From: TA-21 sp036557405 | Lineage (GTDB): Archaea > Thermoproteota > Nitrososphaeria > Nitrososphaerales > Nitrososphaeraceae | Direction of reading: 5' to 3' | Length of the DNA stretch: 64,000 bases | NCBI GenBank assembly: GCA_036557405.1 | Contig: DATBHO010000009.1 | Coordinates: forward strand, 88,326-152,325 | In this document: positions 36,235 to 45,996 of the stretch, in pieces | Layout: each line of letters opens with the position of its first letter | Numbering within the stretch: the first letter of the stretch is position 1 | The notes under the pieces: generated by a model | What the model saw: the letters and a program-made list of their open reading frames with translations, nothing else | Databases searched by the model: none | Told to the model about the DNA's origin: nothing | Made by a program: the position numbers and the translations under genes

Positions 36235-36313
36235 TAATCATAAATAATGGATTTGAAAATGGATTTGAAAATACAGTAAAGCAAAAAAATGACGTCGTTA
36301 ATTTTTAAATTAT

Positions 36314-37174
36314 TTGAGCAAATTAATAGACGGAATCCTAGTCTCTCAACAAATAAAACAGACAATAAGAAATGAAGTGTCAGGCCTAATCAATAAAGGA
36401 ATTCGACCTTGTTTAGCTACTATCTTAGTCGGAGATAATCAAGCATCGGCAACATACGTTAAGAATAAACAAACCGCGGCGAGTAAAGTCGGAATATTAA
36501 CACGAGATTTCAAGCTGCCAGAAAATATAGAGCAAGAGAAGCTGGTGAGCACTATTAATGAATTAAATAAAGATCGTAGTGTTCATGGAATACTTGTCCA
36601 ACTTCCATTACCTCATCATATTGAAACATCTATCACTAATCTGGTAAACTACGAGAAAGACGTAGATGGTTTAACATCTTATAATTTAGGCCTACTTTTT
36701 GAAGGTACTCCCAAGCTCATACCATGTACTCCATTAGGCATTTTGGAATTAATAGACTTTTACAACATTGAAGTTAATGGCATGGATGTCGCAATCATAA
36801 ACAGAAGTAACTTGGTTGGAAAACCTTTAGGTATTTTACTAATGAATCGTGATGCCACTGTAACTTTTTTTCATTCAAAATCAAGAAATTTGGAAGATAA
36901 ATTAAGAAATTTTGATTGTATAATTACTGCTGTAGGGGATCGCAAAAAATTTACTCTCAAAAACAACATGGTCAAAGATGGTGCTATAATCTTTGACGTA
37001 GGCATATCCAGAACGAATGGAAAAATCCAAGGTGATGTAGATTTTCAATCCGTCTCAGAAAAAGCATCCTACATAACTCCTGTTCCTGGTGGAGTAGGAC
37101 CTATGACAGTTACAATGCTATTAAAAAATACAGTGCTAGCTGCAACTATCGTGAATAAAAAATACAATAATTAG
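36314..37174 (+). CDS. folD: Methylene-THF dehydrogenase/cyclohydrolase (FolD)
   Basis: A bifunctional enzyme making 10-formyl-THF precursors. Seen are VGDNQASATYVKNKQTAASK (catalytic Tyr-x3-Lys), GILVQLPLPHHI, DVDGLTSYNLG, the Rossmann NRSNLVGKPLGILL, and the C-terminal PGGVGPMTVTMLL. The length of 286 aa is normal. TTG start at 36314. The next gene begins 4 nt after its stop. Confidence 0.95.
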   Translation: MSKLIDGILVSQQIKQTIRNEVSGLINKGIRPCLATILVGDNQASATYVKNKQTAASKVGILTRDFKLPENIEQEKLVSTINELNKDRSVHGILVQLPLPHHIETSITNLVNYEKDVDGLTSYNLGLLFEGTPKLIPCTPLGILELIDFYNIEVNGMDVAIINRSNLVGKPLGILLMNRDATVTFFHSKSRNLEDKLRNFDCIITAVGDRKKFTLKNNMVKDGAIIFDVGISRTNGKIQGDVDFQSVSEKASYITPVPGGVGPMTVTMLLKNTVLAATIVNKKYNN

Positions 37175-37178
37175 GACA

Positions 37179-37775
37179 ATGAAATTTAGCGATGAAGAAC
37201 GGAAATCAATTTTAAGAAAGGAGATTCTTCATCAGAGAAATTCTTTGAATCAATCTGAAATTTCCAGCAGAAGTATTTTAATTCAAGAAAACCTCATAAG
37301 GGAACCCGAATTTATCAAAGCTAGATCTATTGGGCTTTATCTTCCCATTGGCTCAGAAGTGGAAACATCACATATAATCACGCAGGTTCTGAAGTTAGGG
37401 ATAACTTTACTGTTACCGCGTATTGTAGGCAATAATCTTCGATATTATATTGTGGAACAAAAGGATTTTGATAAAGATTCGTTCGACATTAATAAATTTG
37501 GAATTAAAGAACCAAAGTTAAAAAGTTTGAGTGTAGATGTTATGGATATTTTGATTATTCCCGGAATTGTATTTGATAACTATGGTTATAGGATTGGCTA
37601 TGGTTATGGTTATTATGATAAATACATGTCTAATAAAAAATTTTCAAAATGTATTGGTCTGGCATTCGATTTTCAATTTATAAAAACTCACATCCCTATA
37701 TTTTCCCATGATCAAAAAATAGATCTATTGATCACTGAGAGTGGAAGGCATATGTTTTATCCCTTTTCAGTTTGA
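37179..37775 (+). CDS. 5-formyltetrahydrofolate cyclo-ligase
   Basis: Converts 5-formyl-THF to methenyl-THF with ATP. The N-terminal RKEILHQRNSLN helix, SIGLYLPIGSEVET, and the signature GYRIGYGYGYYDKYM are all present. It lies 4 nt after folD, so it completes the folate block that supplies PurN. 198 aa is the expected length. Confidence 0.93.
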   Translation: MKFSDEERKSILRKEILHQRNSLNQSEISSRSILIQENLIREPEFIKARSIGLYLPIGSEVETSHIITQVLKLGITLLLPRIVGNNLRYYIVEQKDFDKDSFDINKFGIKEPKLKSLSVDVMDILIIPGIVFDNYGYRIGYGYGYYDKYMSNKKFSKCIGLAFDFQFIKTHIPIFSHDQKIDLLITESGRHMFYPFSV

Positions 37776-37820
37776 ACATAAAATGCCATAACAGATTTTA
37801 CTCGTAGCTTGAAATCTTAA

Positions 37821-39116
37821 CTATTCGTTTTCTGGATATTTTATGCCCTTTAAAGCAATGTCTCGCCTATAGTATTCTTCATTTTCGCCCCAGTGTATTT
37901 TAGATACAACTGAATATCCTTTAGTCATAGCACCCTCAAGTGTATTATCTAATGAGGTAACTGACAGGACTCTACCACTATTTGTAACTATTTCTCCCGT
38001 TGAATTTTTTTTAGTCCCTGAGTGGAATACATATGTATTAGGACCAAATTCCGACTCTAATCCATGAATGACTCTTCCAGTTTGATACTTTTCGGGATAT
38101 CCTTTTGAAGCCATAATTATACAGACCGAATGTTTGTCATTCCATTTAATAGGGGGCATAGAATCTAGCTTTTCATCTATGGCTGCTTCCAAATAATTCA
38201 AAAAGTTAGATTCCATTCTATACAGTATTGACTGACATTCGGGATCTCCCATCCTTACATTAAATTCCAGGACATATGGCTCATTCGAACCACGTTCTAT
38301 CATGAGACCCGCGTATAGAAATCCCTTGAACTTAATCCCAAGATCATTTAATCCTTTTATTGTTGGACGCATTATTTTGTCCATTATCTTGTTTTCAAGA
38401 TCATCAGAGATAAGAGGTGTTGGAGAATAGCTTCCCATTCCACCAGTATTTGGGCCTTTGTCCCCGTCGAAAATATTCTTATGATCCTGACTTGATGCTA
38501 GCGGAATTATAGTCTTTCCATCACAAATCGCAATAAAAGAGGCCTCTTCTCCATAAATTCTCTCTTCAACAACAACCCTCTTTCCTGAATTTCTAAATTC
38601 ATCATCAATAAAGATTTTTTGTATTGCACCCCTTGCGGCTTTAACGCCACCGCAGACAAAAACCCCCTTACCAGCGGCAAGTCCATCAACCTTGATGACT
38701 ACATTTTCTTGGCATGATTGGACATGTTTTATTGCACTGGCGGGATCTGAAAAAACTGAAAAAGGTGGTGTAGGAATTTCCATGTTACGCATGAAAAGTT
38801 TTGCAAACACTTTACTTGATTCTAATCTGGAAGCACTTCTTGTAGGACCAAATATTGACAAGTGACCTTCCTCAAATAAATCTACGATTCCTAATGAAAG
38901 CGGATTTTCAGGTCCCACTATTGTAAAAGAATTCTTCTCTTTTGCGAATTCAAAAAGTTTCAACAAATCATTGGAATCTATTTTTATATTATTTTCCGTA
39001 CCTGCATTGCCAGGTGCAAAATATATTTTTTTCCCCGTATCATTTGAGAGCTTCCATCCTAGGGAATGTTCTCTTCCTCCGGAACCGATAATTAATATGC
39101 TATCATATTGCTTCAA
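37821..39116 (-). CDS. purD: Phosphoribosylamine-glycine ligase (PurD)
   Basis: An ATP-grasp enzyme forming GAR. The start ILIIGSGGREHSLGWKL, the ATP-binding loop KVDGLAAGKGVFVCGG, GPNTGGMGSYSPTP, and the metal ligand region VLEFNVRMGDPECQSIL are diagnostic. The length of 431 aa is typical. It is convergent with the folate block and supplies the substrate of PurN. Confidence 0.96.
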   Translation of the reverse strand: MKQYDSILIIGSGGREHSLGWKLSNDTGKKIYFAPGNAGTENNIKIDSNDLLKLFEFAKEKNSFTIVGPENPLSLGIVDLFEEGHLSIFGPTRSASRLESSKVFAKLFMRNMEIPTPPFSVFSDPASAIKHVQSCQENVVIKVDGLAAGKGVFVCGGVKAARGAIQKIFIDDEFRNSGKRVVVEERIYGEEASFIAICDGKTIIPLASSQDHKNIFDGDKGPNTGGMGSYSPTPLISDDLENKIMDKIMRPTIKGLNDLGIKFKGFLYAGLMIERGSNEPYVLEFNVRMGDPECQSILYRMESNFLNYLEAAIDEKLDSMPPIKWNDKHSVCIIMASKGYPEKYQTGRVIHGLESEFGPNTYVFHSGTKKNSTGEIVTNSGRVLSVTSLDNTLEGAMTKGYSVVSKIHWGENEEYYRRDIALKGIKYPENE

Positions 39117-39152
39117 TCTAAATCATCAATCAAGAATTTAAAAGTAATTTAA

Positions 39153-39449
39153 TCAATCTAGATCCCCTATTTCATTTCGAATTATTATGAAATTATCAAT
39201 AACCACTGATTTTACAAAATCAAAATATTCCAGATCAGAAAAGCGAACGGTTTCAATACTAGAATTCATTTTTTCTTTGGCAAAAATCAAGTGATAACAC
39301 ATCCCCTGACCTGAAAGCGTTCGAAAGTAGTAATCATTACATGAGCAGTACCCCAATTCTAAATCAATCCAGTATTCATGATGCTTACCGACGATGGTCC
39401 AGATGATTTTTTTACTAGGTTCAAACAAATGACACTTTAACGATGGCAA
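39153..39449 (-). CDS. SWIM zinc-finger protein
   Basis: The motif YCSCNDYYFRTLSGQGMCYHL gives CxC...CxH, the SWIM zinc finger, within a 98-aa protein that contains little else. SWIM domains bind DNA or mediate protein contacts; archaeal stand-alone SWIM proteins are linked to recombination in some lineages, but the role here is unknown. The TTG start at 39449 is 33 nt downstream of the cyclophilin-like gene on the same strand, so they likely form a unit. Confidence 0.78.
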   Translation of the reverse strand: MPSLKCHLFEPSKKIIWTIVGKHHEYWIDLELGYCSCNDYYFRTLSGQGMCYHLIFAKEKMNSSIETVRFSDLEYFDFVKSVVIDNFIIIRNEIGDLD

Positions 39450-39482
39450 TATTAGTGATATACACCTCTTGCTGTCTATCTT

Positions 39483-39872
39483 TCATGAAACAGGCTTTAT
39501 AAAGATGATTTCGCCCGAATCGATTGAATCTAACAAAAGAGGATCTTCGACACAATGACCTATGTGATTCATGTTGATCCCCTTAGTGCTTTGTAATACG
39601 ACACAAATTGAACCGTTAGATATCATGAATCCCAGTTCCCCTCTCTTAAATATGGATTTCTGTTTTTCTGCTCCTAATGTCAATCCTGTTTCAACATAAC
39701 CTATATTCCTCTCTAGAAAATGCAGTCTTCCAGAAATTGGTATAGACTTGATTATGTTAGAAAAGGTTATTGGAGACAGATGACGAACAAGTTCTAGCAC
39801 GATTTTACCTCTCCCTGCAGCCTCGAAAACAACATGAATCCTTGAGACTGAATTTGGGTTGCTCCAGTTCAT
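39483..39872 (-). CDS. Cyclophilin-like fold protein (archaeal type)
   Basis: A 129-aa protein with the pattern of the archaeal cyclophilin-like family: IVLELVRHLSPITFSNIIKSIPISGRL, then FKRGELGFMISNGSICVVL and a closing GEIIFIKP strand. The fold is like cyclophilin but the prolyl-isomerase residues are not evident. Biochemical function is not known. It is divergent from rpoK. Confidence 0.7.
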   Translation of the reverse strand: MNWSNPNSVSRIHVVFEAAGRGKIVLELVRHLSPITFSNIIKSIPISGRLHFLERNIGYVETGLTLGAEKQKSIFKRGELGFMISNGSICVVLQSTKGINMNHIGHCVEDPLLLDSIDSGEIIFIKPVS

Positions 39873-39932
39873 TTCTTATCCTAAATTAATTTGCATGTGA
39901 CTATTAATTTGTTCATTTATTAGCAACATTTA

Positions 39933-39940
39933 ATTATATA
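39933..39940 (+). promoter_or_regulatory. TATA box for rpoK
   Basis: ATTATATA is centred 26-27 nt before the TTG at 39963, which favours this TTG over the in-frame TTG at 39951. Confidence 0.5.
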
Positions 39941-39962
39941 TTCATTTTTTTTGGTTTTATTC

Positions 39963-40430
39963 TTGGTTTTAAGACGTTCTACCTCTGAAAAAAATAAGGG
40001 AAAAAAACCGCCAAAAGCAAAAAAAGATGCAGAAGCAAAGATTAACTCTCCTGAAGAAAAAGCTAAAAAAAGTAGGAAAAGCAAAATTGAAAAAGCTGAA
40101 ACCATACAAGAGTCAGAAAGTGGCAGACCAAAAGACGAAGTAGTAATCTATCCAGAGATGGACTTTGAACCCAGGGAGATACCCCCTCAAGACAGCGAAG
40201 TATTGATTGGACCCCCCACATTAACTCGATTTGAACGTGCCAGAATAATCGGAGCGAGATCATTACAACTTTCTCTTGGTGCACCCGCTTTAGTAAATTC
40301 CTCAAGCAAATTTAACGATACAATATCAATCGCGGTAGCTGAGCTAGATTCAAAAATTTTACCTATTTCAATAAGAAGACTACTTCCCAATGGGTTATAT
40401 CAAGACATTCCCATAGATTGGTTAAAGTAA
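39963..40430 (+). CDS. rpoK: RNA polymerase subunit K (Rpb6/omega)
   Basis: The C-terminal 75 residues are Rpb6-like: GPPTLTRFERARIIGARSLQLSLGAPALV, followed by AVAELDSKILPISIRR, which clamps the largest subunit. The N-terminal 60 residues are a Lys/Glu-rich tail (KGKKPPKAKKDAEAKINSPEEKAKKS) that recalls eukaryotic Rpb6, whose acidic tail is absent from most archaeal RpoK proteins. TATA spacing selects the TTG at 39963. Confidence 0.9.
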   Translation: MVLRRSTSEKNKGKKPPKAKKDAEAKINSPEEKAKKSRKSKIEKAETIQESESGRPKDEVVIYPEMDFEPREIPPQDSEVLIGPPTLTRFERARIIGARSLQLSLGAPALVNSSSKFNDTISIAVAELDSKILPISIRRLLPNGLYQDIPIDWLK

Positions 40431-40571
40431 GCAGTATAAAACAGCGATACAAGTTCACCAAGGATATTAATCTCCTCTTCGAGGATATCTCTAATTTATT
40501 TAGATGGAATACTGAAGGCACAACAAATTGTTAATGTTAGGAAAATTTAAATCTCGATATTTTACAACTTT

Positions 40572-41798
40572 ATGAGGGTCAAAATTCCTACAATTAAAGG
40601 TAATCATATCGGCCTTAATGCGATGATAATTTTAGAAGATGGTTCAACCTTTCGTGGCGTGGGTTTTGGCTATCCAAAGACAGTTGGCGGTGAATTTGTT
40701 TTTAATACAGGCATGGTTGGTTACACTGAGGCTTTAACTGACCCCTCGTATAAAGGACAGATATTGTGTATGACTTATCCACTCATTGGAAACTATGGAG
40801 TCCCAAGCAAATCAATAATGGATTCGCATGGATTACCAAAATATTTCGAATCTGACAGAATTCAAGTATCAGGATTAGTAGTTCATGAGATCTCTAACAT
40901 AGCAAATCATAGAGAATGTCATGAAACTCTCGATCAATGGTTGTACAATGAAAAAATACCAGGAATTAGTGGGATTGATACACGTGAATTAACAAAGAAA
41001 ATCAGAATAAAGGGAGTCATGAAAGGGGCACTTTCAGTCTCGAAAAATCAAATAAACACAAGGCACTTAATAGATACTATTAAGAGTACCAAATATGATG
41101 GATACAACTTCATGTCTCAAGTATCCGTCGAAAAAACTATTGAATATGGAGACCCTTCCCTAAAGCCGATAGTATTAATTGATACCGGTACAAAATACGG
41201 CATCATTCGTAATATTTTGCTACTGGGTTACAGGGTTATTCGAGTTCCATGGGACACTCCATTTAATGAGATTATTTCGCATAAACCAAAAGGTATTATA
41301 ATAAGTAACGGCCCAGGCGATCCAAAAGTCTGCCACAGTACTATAGAGACAGTTGTTAAATTATTTAGCTCTTCATTGCCTATATTAGGAATATGCTTGG
41401 GTAACCAGATTATAGCACTGGCTGCTGGGGGTGATACCTATAAGCTCAAGTTTGGACACAGAGGTCAAAATAAAGGTTGTACTAATGTCAACACCAATCA
41501 AACATTTATGACTACCCAAAATCACGGATATGGAGTAAAATCAAATACCCTCGGTAAAACTGGATTTGAAACATGGTACATTAATTCTGATGATAATACT
41601 ATCGAAGGTATCAAACATGAATCAAAGCCAATAATAGCAGTGCAGTTTCATCCTGAAGCATCTCCTGGTCCTTACGATTGTATACACATTTTCGAAAGTT
41701 TTAAAGATCTTATTGAAAATGATGGATCAAAGGTCAAATCCATTGAAATTGATAAATTTAATGGAGGTGGGAAAATTTTCCAAAGAATGAAACAATAA
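40572..41798 (+). CDS. carA: Carbamoyl-phosphate synthase small subunit
   Basis: The glutaminase subunit that feeds ammonia to CarB. The N-terminal CarA domain shows ILEDGSTFRGVGFGYP and GISGIDTRELTKKIR. The class I glutaminase domain has Cys in LGICLGNQI and His in VQFHPEASPGPYD. A TATA-like AAATTTAAAT lies about 25 nt before the ATG. The stop codon TAA (41796-41798) overlaps an in-frame ATA that may start carB. Confidence 0.95.
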   Translation: MRVKIPTIKGNHIGLNAMIILEDGSTFRGVGFGYPKTVGGEFVFNTGMVGYTEALTDPSYKGQILCMTYPLIGNYGVPSKSIMDSHGLPKYFESDRIQVSGLVVHEISNIANHRECHETLDQWLYNEKIPGISGIDTRELTKKIRIKGVMKGALSVSKNQINTRHLIDTIKSTKYDGYNFMSQVSVEKTIEYGDPSLKPIVLIDTGTKYGIIRNILLLGYRVIRVPWDTPFNEIISHKPKGIIISNGPGDPKVCHSTIETVVKLFSSSLPILGICLGNQIIALAAGGDTYKLKFGHRGQNKGCTNVNTNQTFMTTQNHGYGVKSNTLGKTGFETWYINSDDNTIEGIKHESKPIIAVQFHPEASPGPYDCIHIFESFKDLIENDGSKVKSIEIDKFNGGGKIFQRMKQ

Positions 41799-44700
41799 AG
41801 AAAACGATAGTGTTAGGTAGCGGAGCAATAAAAATCGGGGAAGCGGGCGAATGTCAGATATTCTGACCGCCAATTTGACTACTCCGGTTCGCAATGCCTC
41901 AAAGCCTTGTCCGAAGAAGGAATCAAGACAATACTGGTAAATCCAAATATAGCTACGATCCAAACAGATACGAGATTTGCAAGTAAAGTCTATTTGTTAC
42001 CAGTTAACGGGCATTATATAAAACAAATAATTGAAAAAGAAAGTCCTGATTCAATAATGTTAGCTTTTGGAGGACAAACCGCGCTTAACTGTGGAGTATC
42101 TTTACATGACGAAGGTGCAATAGACAAATATAAAATACAAGTCTTGGGAACTCCCATAAATAGCATAAAGATTACTGAAGACAGGCAACAATTTAAAACC
42201 GCAATGATAAAGAGTAACGTTCCAGTACTTGAAAGTTCCCCGGCATATAATCTAAGTGAAGCTCTAGATGTTGCAAATCAATTAGGATATCCAGTTATCA
42301 TTAGAGTTGCATATACTTTGGGAGGAAAGGGAGGAGGAGTCGCACATAATGAGTACGAACTCCAAGAAATTGTACAACGTGGACTATCATTGAGTCTGGT
42401 AAATCAGGTTCTAATTGAAAAATATATTGGTACTTGGAAACAAATTGAATATGAGATGATGAGGGATTGTACTGGTAACAGTGTTGCAATTTGCAATATG
42501 GAAAACGTATTAGGAATGAGAGTTCATACAGGAGACAATATTGTAATCGCTCCTTCACAGACCATCAATAATGAAGAATATCACAGATTACGCTCCGCTG
42601 CCATTAGAGCAATTGATTATTGCGGTATCATAGGAGAATGCAATATTCAATTTGGTTTAGATCCGTTAAGTGAGTCTTATTGTGCAATCGAAATAAATGC
42701 CAGACTTTCGAGATCATCAGCATTAGCGAGCAAGGCAACTGGATATCCGTTGGCATATATGGCTGCAAAAATGGGTCTTGGTTACTCACTAACAGAACTA
42801 ATTAATAGTATAACTAAGGCTACAACAGCTTGCTTTGAACCTTCACTAGATTATGTAGTTCTGAAAATGCCTAGGTGGGATTTCAGAAAATTTGAATTGG
42901 CAAACAGAAGGATCGGTACCAGTATGAAGTCTGTTGGAGAAGTAATGGCAATTGGCAGATCATTCGAGGAAGTTTTACAAAAAGCAATCAGGATGACTGA
43001 TACAGGCAAAATTGGTATAGTAGGAAACGACGAAAATTTAAAGGAAGAATTAGAATTAGTTGAGCAAAAACTGTTGTATCCAAGTGATGAAATTTTATTT
43101 GATGTTGTCAAGGCAATGAGATTGGGTATTCCCATATTGAGGATTAATAAACTTTCAACTATAGATTCATGGTTCTTATTTAAAATCAAAAATATCCTGG
43201 ATTTATATGATAAATTGCATGAGGTTGATGTTTCGGATATATCTGAGAATTTAATACGTGAGGCGAAGAAATACGGATTTTCAGATCTACAAATTGGACG
43301 AGCTTTGGGCTTGAAGGAGATTAGTGTCAGGAAAATGAGACAAAAATTAGGAATTAATCCAGTGGTAAAACAAGTTGATACGTTGGCCGCAGAATGGCCT
43401 GCAAAAACAAATTATCTTTACTTAACTTATGGAGGTGATAAGGATGATATCGTATTTAGAAAAGAGAAAAATTCTGTAATGGTACTTGGCGCGGGGCCTT
43501 ATAGAATAGGTAGCAGTGTAGAATTTGACTGGGGTACTGTCAACATGGTATGGGGCCTGAAAAATAATGGCATAAAATCTGTATCAGTTATTAACTGTAA
43601 TCCTGAAACAGTGTCTACTGATTACGATATATCTGATAGACTTTATTTTGAAGAGTTATCATTAGAGCGAATTTTAGATATTTACGAAAAGGAAAACCCA
43701 AAAGGCATAGTTACATGTGTTGGAGGACAGACGGCAAATAATCTTGTCCCAAAATTAGGGCAACTAAATGTTCGTATTATTGGTACTGACAGTGTCCATA
43801 CAGATATGGCTGAAAACAGAGAAAAATTCAGTCAATTACTTGATTCATTGAATATAAAGCAACCCCCTTGGAATAAATTTACAAGCATGATTGAAGCTAA
43901 AATTTTTTCTCAAAATGTAGGATTCCCTGTACTAGTAAGACCATCATATGTTTTAAGTGGGGCAGCTATGAAAGTAATTTGGAACGAGGAACAATTGGAG
44001 CGGTATATAAACGAGGCTGCGCAAGTTAGCCCCAAATATCCAATTGTAATTAGCAAATTCTTTCAAGATTCAGCTGAAGTAGAAATCGATGCGGTATGCA
44101 ATGGAAATGATGTTATCATAGGCGCATTAATTGAGCATATAGATAATGCAGGTATTCATTCAGGAGATGCCATGATGTGCATACCGCCATGGAGGTTAAA
44201 CAGACAAACCATGAATACTATAGTAGATTACTCAAACATGATAGCGCGAAAATTAAAGGTAAAGGGTCCGCTTAATATTCAATATCTGGTCAAGGATGAG
44301 GAGGTATATGTAATAGAGGCAAATGTTAGGGCATCAAGAACTACGCCTTTTGTTTCAAAAATAGTTGGAATTAATTTAATTTCATTGGCATCTAAAGCTA
44401 TTATTAACGGTAATTTGCCAGACGGCCTTAATGAACCATGGTTAAGTATTAGCGGCTTTGGAATAAAAGTACCACAGTTTTCATTTATGCAATTAGAGGG
44501 TTCTGATATAGTGTTAGGAGTGGAAATGCAATCAACGGGAGAAGTTGCTTGTCATGGGAACAGTTTTTACGATGCTTTGTCAAAAGCTTATGAGGCAGCA
44601 GGATATAATTTACCTCTTTCAGGATCAGCATTAATTACCATAGGAGGACAAAAAAACAAAGCAAAAATGCATTCACTGATTTCACTCATAAATGCAATGA

Positions 44701-45047
44701 AGTTTAAGATTCTAGCAACAGAACACACGGCTGAATTTATTAAGAACAATATCACTACAAATGTGCAAGAAGTCCACAAAATAAGCGAACCAGTACGAAA
44801 ACCAAATATTTCAGATCTTCTTTATGATAAGAAAATAGATTTCATTATAAATATTCCCTCAACGTCGACTATTGAAAAGTACGTCGGTATGCTGGATGAT
44901 GAGTATCAAATCAGAAGAAAAGCTGTTGAAATGGGAATTCCGGTTCTTACCACAGTAGAATCTGCAATTTCTTTCATACATTGTCTGGAGTGGAGAAATA
45001 AAAATAAACCATCAATAAATCCACTATCTAAATATCATCTTAATTAA
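41795..45047 (+). CDS. carB: Carbamoyl-phosphate synthase large subunit, interrupted by a 22-nt insert
   Basis: Both synthetase halves are present (first ATP-grasp with TLGGKGGGVA, second with VLGAGPYRIGSSVEFDWGTV), then oligomerisation and MGS-like domains. The longest uninterrupted frame starts only at a TTG at 41907 (MSEEGIKTILVNPN), which lacks the essential first strand and FDYSGSQ loop. These are encoded upstream (KKTIVLGSGAIKIGEAGE), then 22 extra nt (41852-41873), then FDYSGSQCLKALSEEG in the downstream frame. Removing the 22 nt restores a normal CarB. No ATG/GTG/TTG lies between an in-frame stop at 41759 and a GTG at 41810; an ATA at 41795 overlapping the carA stop is the best-placed start. 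Confidence 0.9.
41852..41873 (+). other. Candidate bulge-helix-bulge intron in carB mRNA
   Basis: GGCG (41846-41849) can pair with CGCC (41868-41871) as the 4-bp central helix. GTCAGA (41853-41858) pairs with TCTGAC (41862-41867) as the inner helix with loop TAT. The bulges are AAT (41850-41852) and AAT (41872-41874). Cleavage between the second and third bulge bases at both sites removes exactly 22 nt and joins GGC GAA to TTT GAC. The outer helix is weak (AA/TT, then GGGG/CTCC), so this is the relaxed form of the motif. Confidence 0.75.
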
Positions 45048-45049
45048 GA

Positions 45050-45829
45050 TCAGAAGTTAAAAACACCACTTAGAGTATTTTCATTTCCAATTATGGTTCC
45101 ATCCAGTGCTGCAATCAAACATTTATCTATTGTTCCCTTTCTCAATAATTTTTTTAAAATAGGTGAACTTATTTTCCTATTTTTAAATTTACCATTACCA
45201 TAAGCATATTTGCTAAATGAAGGTATCAACACAACATCTAACGATCCATCTGTACTCGGAAATATTGATTCTTTCTTTACTTTTAAGAAAATCCAGATTT
45301 TTTGTCCATTCAAAATGCTATTCCCCCTGGAAAATGTAGGATGTATGTGTCCCATGATTATCTTGTTAATATTAGACCTGAGCTCTGATGGAAAGGTATG
45401 TCCATGTGTTAAGAGAATGTCATCCAAAACCATTCCCTTAATCCCAATTAGATCCACATTTTCTGGAGTAATTAATTCTAGCCTTGAATCATGATTTCCA
45501 GGAATCAAATACAGCTTACAGATTTCAGATAGTGAATTTAGAAAATTAGGTATAAGGGTCCAATCTTCCTTTTCTATCTTGTAGAAGTTGTTTTTTATGT
45601 CGCCAAGTAAAACAATAGAGTTTACTTTATTTGAATATACAATATCTGTCAATTCAATTTCTATCTCTTTTATGATATGATACCAATCGAAAGGAATCTC
45701 AGTATTCTGCAACCAATGGGTATTACCTAAATGCAAGTCGCTGATTACTAGGACCCTGTTTATTCTATCATTATCTACAACATCAATCAATAAAGCTGGT
45801 TTATTCTCAACTATATTGATTTGACTCAT
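45050..45829 (-). CDS. Calcineurin-like metallophosphoesterase
   Basis: All metal motifs occur in order: VISDLHLGN, LLGDIKN, LIPGNHDSR, LTHGH and MGHIHPTF. The layout matches archaeal phosphoesterases of the COG1407 type, which accompany DNA-repair helicases in other archaea; here it only converges on carB. The GDIK in place of GDxxH is the family's second motif variant. Substrate unknown. ATG start at 45829. Confidence 0.85.
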   Translation of the reverse strand: MSQINIVENKPALLIDVVDNDRINRVLVISDLHLGNTHWLQNTEIPFDWYHIIKEIEIELTDIVYSNKVNSIVLLGDIKNNFYKIEKEDWTLIPNFLNSLSEICKLYLIPGNHDSRLELITPENVDLIGIKGMVLDDILLTHGHTFPSELRSNINKIIMGHIHPTFSRGNSILNGQKIWIFLKVKKESIFPSTDGSLDVVLIPSFSKYAYGNGKFKNRKISSPILKKLLRKGTIDKCLIAALDGTIIGNENTLSGVFNF

Positions 45830-45996
45830 TATGTGTTACTATTTATTGTCGTATATTAAAAACATTGGATTTTCTCAAAAGATATGGACGATTCTACTCT
45901 AGACCTGCGTATTGAAAATATCGAGTCTAAAGAATGAATATTAGCGACTAGATACATTTCAGAAGAGTTATTACTACTCATCAGTCATCAATAGCC

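Noticed and set aside
41852..41873. Ribosome bypassing (translational hop) over the carB hairpin
   Set aside because: Known bypass sites have matching take-off and landing codons; here the flanking codons are GAA and, at the landing side, CAA or TTT. The BHB geometry explains the exact junction better.
41795..45047. carB as a pseudogene
   Set aside because: Over a thousand codons after the insert are intact with all catalytic motifs, and carA is intact, so decay is unlikely; a single spliced insert is simpler.
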